From NCBI GenBank assembly GCA_964555685.1, contig CAZKTO010000001.1:1-64000 (forward strand): a DNA stretch of 64,000 nucleotides, written 5' to 3'. Source of the stretch: CAZKTO01 sp964555685 (GTDB lineage: Bacteria; Chloroflexota; Dehalococcoidia; SHYB01). Below, piece by piece: positions 59,847 through 64,000 of this stretch; positions within the stretch are counted from its first letter, which is position 1, and the number at the start of each line of letters is the position of its first letter. A program made the translations under genes and the position numbers. The notes under the pieces are model-generated. The model saw only the letters and a list, made by a program, of their open reading frames with translations. It was not told the DNA's origin and searched no databases.

Positions 59847-61130
59847 TCAGATCTCCAGGCGCAGCGGCTCGTCCCCGATATACTGCTGCTCGCGCAGCTC
59901 GGCGATCTCGCCATCGCCCAGGCCCAGAAGCTCAGACAGGACGTACCGGTTGTGGGCGGCGAAGGCTGGCGGTGGCCGCGCCGCGCCCAGCCGCTCCCCG
60001 TCCACGATCCACGGCGAGCTCGCCAGGGAGTACTCGCCGGCGTCGGCGAGAGGCGCCTGGTGGTAGACCCCGCGCGCCTTCCAGTGCGGGTCCTGCGTCG
60101 TGTCCCACTGGTCGTAGACGGCGCCCGCCGGCACGCCCGCCCGCTGCAAGCGGTGCATGAGATCGATGCGCTCCTGGCCGCGGGTCCACGAGGCGACCCG
60201 CTCGTTCAGCTCGGCCCGGTTCGCCCAGCGCGAGGCCGGCGTCGTGAACTTGGGATCGCGGGTCCAGGCGGGCTCGCCCATGACCCGAACGAGAGCCTGC
60301 CACTGGGCCTCCGACCAGACGGCGATGGTGATCCACCGGTCCTGTCCCTGGCAGGGGTAGCAGCCGTGGGGCGCCATCCAGGGGTGATCGTTGCCCACAG
60401 ACGTGCGGACGCGCCCGTTGAGCGCGTAGTCCATGAGGGCCCCGTGAATCTGGTGGATGGACGCCTCGACGCCCGAGGTCTCGACGAGGAGGCCCTTGCC
60501 GGTGCGGCGGCGGTAGTAGATGGCCATGAGCACCGCCATGGCGTTGTTCATGCCGGTGACGATGTCCGTGTGCATACTATACGTCACCGTATCCGGCGTC
60601 TGGTCGGGGTAGTGGCGCAGGAAGGTGAAGCCGGAGATGCCGTCCATGGCGCCGCCCATGGTGACGCGCCGGGAGTAGGGGCCCGAGGCGCCGTATCCCG
60701 AGCTCACGAGCATGATGAGATCGGACCGGACCTTGGACAGCACCTCGTAGCCGATGCCCATCTTCTCGGGCACGCCGGTGACCATGTTGGTGAAGACGAC
60801 GTCGGCGCAGGGGACGAGGCGCTTGAAGAGCTCGACGCCCCTGGGACGCGAGAGGTCGATGGTGGCGGAGAGCTTGCCGCGGTTGCCCTGAACGTAGGGG
60901 GCGTTGACGTTCCAGGGACGCCGGCCAGGGGTCTTGTTGGGATAGCTGGCCAGGCCCTCGGGGGGCGCCACGGGCCCGCGCGAGTGGTCGTAGCGCTGGA
61001 TGGCCTCGATCTTGATGACCTCGGCGCCCAGGTCGGCGAGCCACATGCCGCTCATGGGGCCGGCCCAGCCCTCGGCCAGCTCCAGCACGCGCACGCCGGC
61101 CAGGGGGAGGGGGTTAGAGGATGTCTCCAT
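59847..61130 (-). CDS. Family III CoA-transferase (CaiB/BaiF), pair 3 downstream member
   Basis: A 427-residue CoA-transferase: LAGVRVLELAEGWAGPMSGMW, GAEVIKIEAIQRYD, MVTGVPEKMGIGYE and HTDIVTGMNNAMAVLMAIYYRRR, with Asp at the expected catalytic place. It resembles the protein at 46732-48003 much more than its own partner, so the pairs descend from one ancestral pair. It starts 18 bp after the stop of the upstream member. Substrate unknown. Confidence 0.88.
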   Translation of the reverse strand: METSSNPLPLAGVRVLELAEGWAGPMSGMWLADLGAEVIKIEAIQRYDHSRGPVAPPEGLASYPNKTPGRRPWNVNAPYVQGNRGKLSATIDLSRPRGVELFKRLVPCADVVFTNMVTGVPEKMGIGYEVLSKVRSDLIMLVSSGYGASGPYSRRVTMGGAMDGISGFTFLRHYPDQTPDTVTYSMHTDIVTGMNNAMAVLMAIYYRRRTGKGLLVETSGVEASIHQIHGALMDYALNGRVRTSVGNDHPWMAPHGCYPCQGQDRWITIAVWSEAQWQALVRVMGEPAWTRDPKFTTPASRWANRAELNERVASWTRGQERIDLMHRLQRAGVPAGAVYDQWDTTQDPHWKARGVYHQAPLADAGEYSLASSPWIVDGERLGAARPPPAFAAHNRYVLSELLGLGDGEIAELREQQYIGDEPLRLEI

Positions 61131-61148
61131 AGCCTTCCACGGGCATGC

Positions 61149-62357
61149 TCACACCACTCCGGCGGCCCTGAGCTGCCCTAACTCCTGCATCGAGAGGCCC
61201 AGCATGCCGCGGTACACGAGATGGTTGTGCTGGCCCAGCGTGGGCGCGGGCCGCGAGGGGGCCTTGGACGGGCCGTGGAGCCGGAAGGGCAGCGCCGGGT
61301 AGCGCACGGGGCCCGTGGCCGGGTGGTCGATGCTCTCGAAGACGCCGCGGGCGTTGAAGTGGGGGTCGGCGTAGATGTCGGCGGCGCTGTAGACGGGCGC
61401 GATGGGGTAGCGGGCCTCGCCGGCGGCGTCGAAGATCTCCCGGCGCGTGTGCTCCAGGAGCCACGAGAACCAGACGGCGTCGAAGTCGTCGCCGTGCTCC
61501 ATGATGGCCTGGGAGGTGCGGAAGCGCGGGTCCTGGGCCAGCTCCGGGCGGCCCATCATGCGGAAGAGCCTCGGCCACCAGGTCTCGCCGCGGCCCGAGC
61601 CCTGGATGGCGATGGCGCCGTCCTTGCATGGGAAGGCGCCCATGAGGAACTGGGCCCGGACGGTCGTGCCCAGGCGCTGCGCCACCTCGCCGGTGTACTG
61701 GTAGGCCAAGGGGTGGTTCGATGTGGTGGCGAGGAAGCTATCGGCGATGGAGAGGTCGACGCGCCGGCCCCGGCCGGTCATCTGCGCCCCGATGGCCACG
61801 CCGATGGCCGCGTTGGCGAAGTTGAGCGCGGCGATGCCCAGCGTCGCGTTCTCGGCGAACTTGAGGGGCTCACGGTCGGGCGAGCCGGTGACGTACATGG
61901 GCCCCGCAAGGGCGAAGTTGACGATCTCGGTGAGACGCCAGTCCCGGTACGGGCCCGTCTGGCCAAAGTCGGTCAAGGAGACCAGGCTCAGGGCCGGGTT
62001 GAGGGCCGAGAGGGTCTCCCAGCCCAGGCCCAGCCGCTCCATCGTCCCCGGCCGGAAGCTTTCGAGCACGAGGCCGGCCTGGCGGGCCAGGTCCTTGAAC
62101 ATGGCGGCGCCGCCGGGGTCCTTGAGGTTCAGCGTGACGCCGAGCTTGTTCGTATTGAGATAGAGGAAGAGGCCGCTCTTCTCGGGGTGCGGGTCGTCCT
62201 GGAAGAAGGGCGGCAGCCTGCGGGCGACGTCGCCGGCGGCCGGACGCTCGATCTTGATGACGCGCGCGCCGTAGTCGGCGAGGTGCTTGGAGCCGAAGGG
62301 GCCGGGAATGCCCTGGGTGAGGTCGAGGACGACGAGGCCTTGGAGGGCACAGAGCAC
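61149..62357 (-). CDS. Family III CoA-transferase (CaiB/BaiF), pair 3 upstream member
   Basis: A 402-residue CaiB/BaiF-fold protein: LVVLDLTQGIPGPFGSKHLAD, GARVIKIERPAAGDV, YQYTGEVAQRLGTTVRAQF, and FPCKDGAIAIQGSGRGETWWPRLFRMMG, the last nearly identical to a stretch of the protein at 48029-49240. In the region of the catalytic Asp it reads KFAENATLGIAALNFANAA, without Asp. It is the first gene of pair 3. Confidence 0.86.
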   Translation of the reverse strand: MLCALQGLVVLDLTQGIPGPFGSKHLADYGARVIKIERPAAGDVARRLPPFFQDDPHPEKSGLFLYLNTNKLGVTLNLKDPGGAAMFKDLARQAGLVLESFRPGTMERLGLGWETLSALNPALSLVSLTDFGQTGPYRDWRLTEIVNFALAGPMYVTGSPDREPLKFAENATLGIAALNFANAAIGVAIGAQMTGRGRRVDLSIADSFLATTSNHPLAYQYTGEVAQRLGTTVRAQFLMGAFPCKDGAIAIQGSGRGETWWPRLFRMMGRPELAQDPRFRTSQAIMEHGDDFDAVWFSWLLEHTRREIFDAAGEARYPIAPVYSAADIYADPHFNARGVFESIDHPATGPVRYPALPFRLHGPSKAPSRPAPTLGQHNHLVYRGMLGLSMQELGQLRAAGVV

Positions 62358-62451
62358 GACGGTTCCTTGGGCTTCCGGGGTTCGAGTGGCCGTCGCACGC
62401 CGCCGGGGGCTGCGAAAGCTAGCGCGAATCTAGCACGGGGCCCCAGGGGTG

Positions 62452-63087
62452 TCAAGGCGAGCGGCGCCACATGCCGCGGCCAGCGGCGCGGGCCTCCGCC
62501 TCCAGCGCCGCCTCGCAGGTGGCGTAGGGCTGGCCCGGCTGGTACTCGCGGGCCACCGCCAGGCCCTCCCGCAGCAGCTCCGCCTCGGCCAGGATGCCGC
62601 CCACGAGGACGTAGCGCAGGAGGCGGCCGAACCGGTCCTTGTCCTGGACACCCGGCAGCAGGAGGACGTAGCGCCCCTCGACCAGGGCCTTGTTGAGCCT
62701 CGCGGCCTCCTTGCCAAAGGGCTCCGCCCTCTCGCCGGTCTCCGGCGCATCGATCCCGACGTACCGGACTCGCTCGCCCGTCGCCAGCTCGATGGTGTCG
62801 CCATCGATGACGCGCTTCACCAGCAGCTCGTCGCCCCGCTGCGGCTTCGCGGCCTGGCAGCCGAACCCGCCGTCCTCCCGGCTCTCCTCGGTGCGCGGGC
62901 CGGCGCCGCGCGTCGTGGCGCGAACGACGTCGTCGCAGGTCTCTGGGATGCGCCGGGCCGCGCTGGACTGGGCCAGGGCGTCGTGCCCGCGAGCGGGGAA
63001 GGACCCCAGGGCCGCGATGAGCGCCAGGGCGATGGCGAGGGCCAGAGCGGCGCGCCCAGGACGGCGCCACCCACGCGCGCGGCGCAT
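62452..63087 (-). CDS. Secreted thermonuclease-like (SNase) protein
   Basis: A 211-residue protein with a basic N-terminus and a membrane or signal segment (about 13-30, AALALAIALALIAALG), so it is exported or membrane-tethered. The SNase domain (about 85-205) has VIDGDTIELATG, VRYVGIDAPETGE, EAARLNKALVEG and DRFGRLLRYVLV, the active-site Asp, Arg and Glu regions of staphylococcal nuclease. It would degrade DNA or RNA outside the cell. The start at 63087 (MRRARGW) gives a normal signal peptide; the frame extends further without support. Confidence 0.85.
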   Translation of the reverse strand: MRRARGWRRPGRAALALAIALALIAALGSFPARGHDALAQSSAARRIPETCDDVVRATTRGAGPRTEESREDGGFGCQAAKPQRGDELLVKRVIDGDTIELATGERVRYVGIDAPETGERAEPFGKEAARLNKALVEGRYVLLLPGVQDKDRFGRLLRYVLVGGILAEAELLREGLAVAREYQPGQPYATCEAALEAEARAAGRGMWRRSP

Positions 63088-63139
63088 GGCATGGGCGACT
63101 GGGGTGGAGCGAGGCACTGGTTGTCCTCGAGGGCAGGCG

Positions 63140-63484
63140 TCAGCGGTGGGTATGCGGCCCGCCCTCGTCCTTCCGGCCTCCGGAAGGAGGCGGGGGCCCC
63201 TGGCCGCGCAGGACGAGGGCGGGTCCATCGGGACCCTCCTCCACGTCGAGCGTGGCGCCCGGGTGGTGCTCGCACAGATGCTCGGCGATGCGGGCCTTGA
63301 TCACCAGGACGGGCTCGCCCTGGCAGGTCACCACCTGGTCGTCGGGCTCCTGGCGATCCCAGGAGAGGTGGTGGTGACCGTGGATGTCCGTGACCATGCG
63401 GATGAGGTGGCCGGGCTCGTGGGGCTCCTGGTCCAGCAGGCGCTTGAGGGCCGCCTTCGCCCGGTCCGTAAACTCCACCGGCAT
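63140..63484 (-). CDS. HesB/IscA-like protein with His-rich tail
   Basis: A 114-residue protein whose spacing resembles the HesB/IscA fold: VEFTDRAKAALKRLLD, HLIRMVTDIHGHHHLSWD, PDDQVVTCQGEPVLVIKARIAEHL and ATLDVEEGPDGPALVL. The C-terminal CxC that binds iron or Fe-S clusters in IscA is absent. Cysteines occur only at about 54 and 71, and there are about ten His residues, several in the middle and at the end. It may bind another metal. It starts four bases downstream of the ruvB stop, so it is in the same operon. Confidence 0.55.
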   Translation of the reverse strand: MPVEFTDRAKAALKRLLDQEPHEPGHLIRMVTDIHGHHHLSWDRQEPDDQVVTCQGEPVLVIKARIAEHLCEHHPGATLDVEEGPDGPALVLRGQGPPPPSGGRKDEGGPHTHR

Positions 63485-63488
63485 GCCG

Positions 63489-64000
63489 TCACTCCAGGGG
63501 AAGCGCCGCCTGGCCCGCGGGGGCAGTCGCGGGGCCGCGATAGGGCACCTTGAGGTACTGGTAGGCCTGGGGAGTCGCCACCCGGCCGCGGGGCGTGCGC
63601 CCCAGAAAGCCCAGCTGAATCAGGTAGGGCTCGTAGACGTCCATGATCGTGTCCGGCTCCTCGCTGATGGCCGTGGCGATGGTATCGAGGCCCACGGGCC
63701 CGCCGTTGAACTTCTCGATGATGGCCCGGAGCACCTGGCGGTCCATGTGGTCGAGCCCCAGGGGGTCCACCTCGAGCCGGGTGAGGGCCTCGGTGGCGAT
63801 GGCCTCGGTGGCTTTGCCCTTGCCGACGACCTGGGCGTAGTCCCGGACGCGCTTGAGCAGCCGGTTGGCGACGCGCGGCGTGCCCCGCGAGCGCCGGGCG
63901 ATCTCCACCACCGCGCGCGGCTCGATCTCGACGCCGAGGATGCGCGCCGACCGGCCCAGGATGGCCTCGATGGCCTCGCGGGAGTAGAAGTCGAGCCGGT
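63489..64000 (-). CDS. ruvB: Holliday junction branch migration helicase RuvB, C-terminal part
   Basis: The last 170 residues of RuvB, the motor that drives branch migration with RuvA. Visible are SREAIEAILGRSARILGVEIEP, the arginine-finger region RRSRGTPRVANRLLKRVRDYA, and the winged-helix domain with LGLDHMDRQVLRAIIEKFNGGPVGLDTIA and LGFLGRTPRGR. The N-terminal ATPase part lies beyond the right edge of the window. Confidence 0.95.
   Translation of the reverse strand, partial: RLDFYSREAIEAILGRSARILGVEIEPRAVVEIARRSRGTPRVANRLLKRVRDYAQVVGKGKATEAIATEALTRLEVDPLGLDHMDRQVLRAIIEKFNGGPVGLDTIATAISEEPDTIMDVYEPYLIQLGFLGRTPRGRVATPQAYQYLKVPYRGPATAPAGQAALPLE

Overview
The window is a dense, GC-rich bacterial chromosome segment (about two thirds G+C by eye) with roughly 55 protein genes, two partial genes at its edges, one tRNA and an unusual number of short palindromic repeats. 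The best guess for the source is an uncultured member of Chloroflexota (Dehalococcoidia-like). This rests on the run recG-degV-fakA-rpmB-rpe, a zinc-type L28, many family III CoA-transferases and lipoprotein family 5 solute-binding proteins. It is an inference, not a phylogeny.

Layout. 1-9.8 kb: end of fumarase; a FIST sensor gene followed by a SagB-type nitroreductase without an ordinary start codon; a RecB/Cas4-like nuclease; a TIGR01777 epimerase; a first pair of CoA-transferases; pth. 9.8-24.3 kb: housekeeping (an unknown gene coupled to pth, ligA, argS, recG, degV, fakA, rpmB, rpe). A PstI/BsuBI-type restriction-modification operon sits between ligA and argS and has the structure of a single integron gene cassette. 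24.3-34.3 kb: arginine biosynthesis genes argJ, argB, argD, argG, argH on the minus strand, interrupted by a peptide-type solute-binding lipoprotein, a MaoC-like gene and a two-gene unit (45-residue basic protein plus a TIR-like protein). 34.3-44.4 kb: a membrane zinc protease, an EF-G paralogue, etfBA, short-chain dehydrogenases, an agmatinase block that cuts off an SDR gene, and a small glutaredoxin whose redox motif contains an in-frame TGA followed by a SECIS-like hairpin (probable selenoprotein). 44.4-55.6 kb: a catabolic region with SDR, molybdenum hydroxylase small and large subunits, enoyl-CoA hydratase, a second CoA-transferase pair, a 3-hydroxyisobutyrate-type dehydrogenase, an amidohydrolase and a second solute-binding lipoprotein. 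55.6-64 kb: an OsmC remnant beside tRNA-Val(GAC), a ClpB/ClpC ATPase with an altered first Walker A motif, a cluster of large hairpins, an FlK-like thioesterase, a third CoA-transferase pair, a nuclease, a HesB-like protein and the end of ruvB.

How the genes fit together. CoA-transferases, enoyl-CoA hydratase, SDRs, MaoC and FlK-like thioesterase, EtfAB and the molybdenum hydroxylase point to breakdown of unidentified organic acids or cyclic compounds through CoA thioesters. The two lipoproteins would bring in peptides or similar small substrates.

The strongest unusual signals are: (1) the candidate selenocysteine glutaredoxin; (2) the solitary integron-type cassette carrying a restriction-modification system; (3) a dispersed 16-bp palindrome CCCCGACnnGTCGGGG, present seven times, in frame inside genes and between genes, and exchanged as a module inside a larger intergenic repeat; (4) the TIR-like two-gene unit in the arginine cluster. 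No CRISPR array, rRNA, transposase or integrase was seen.
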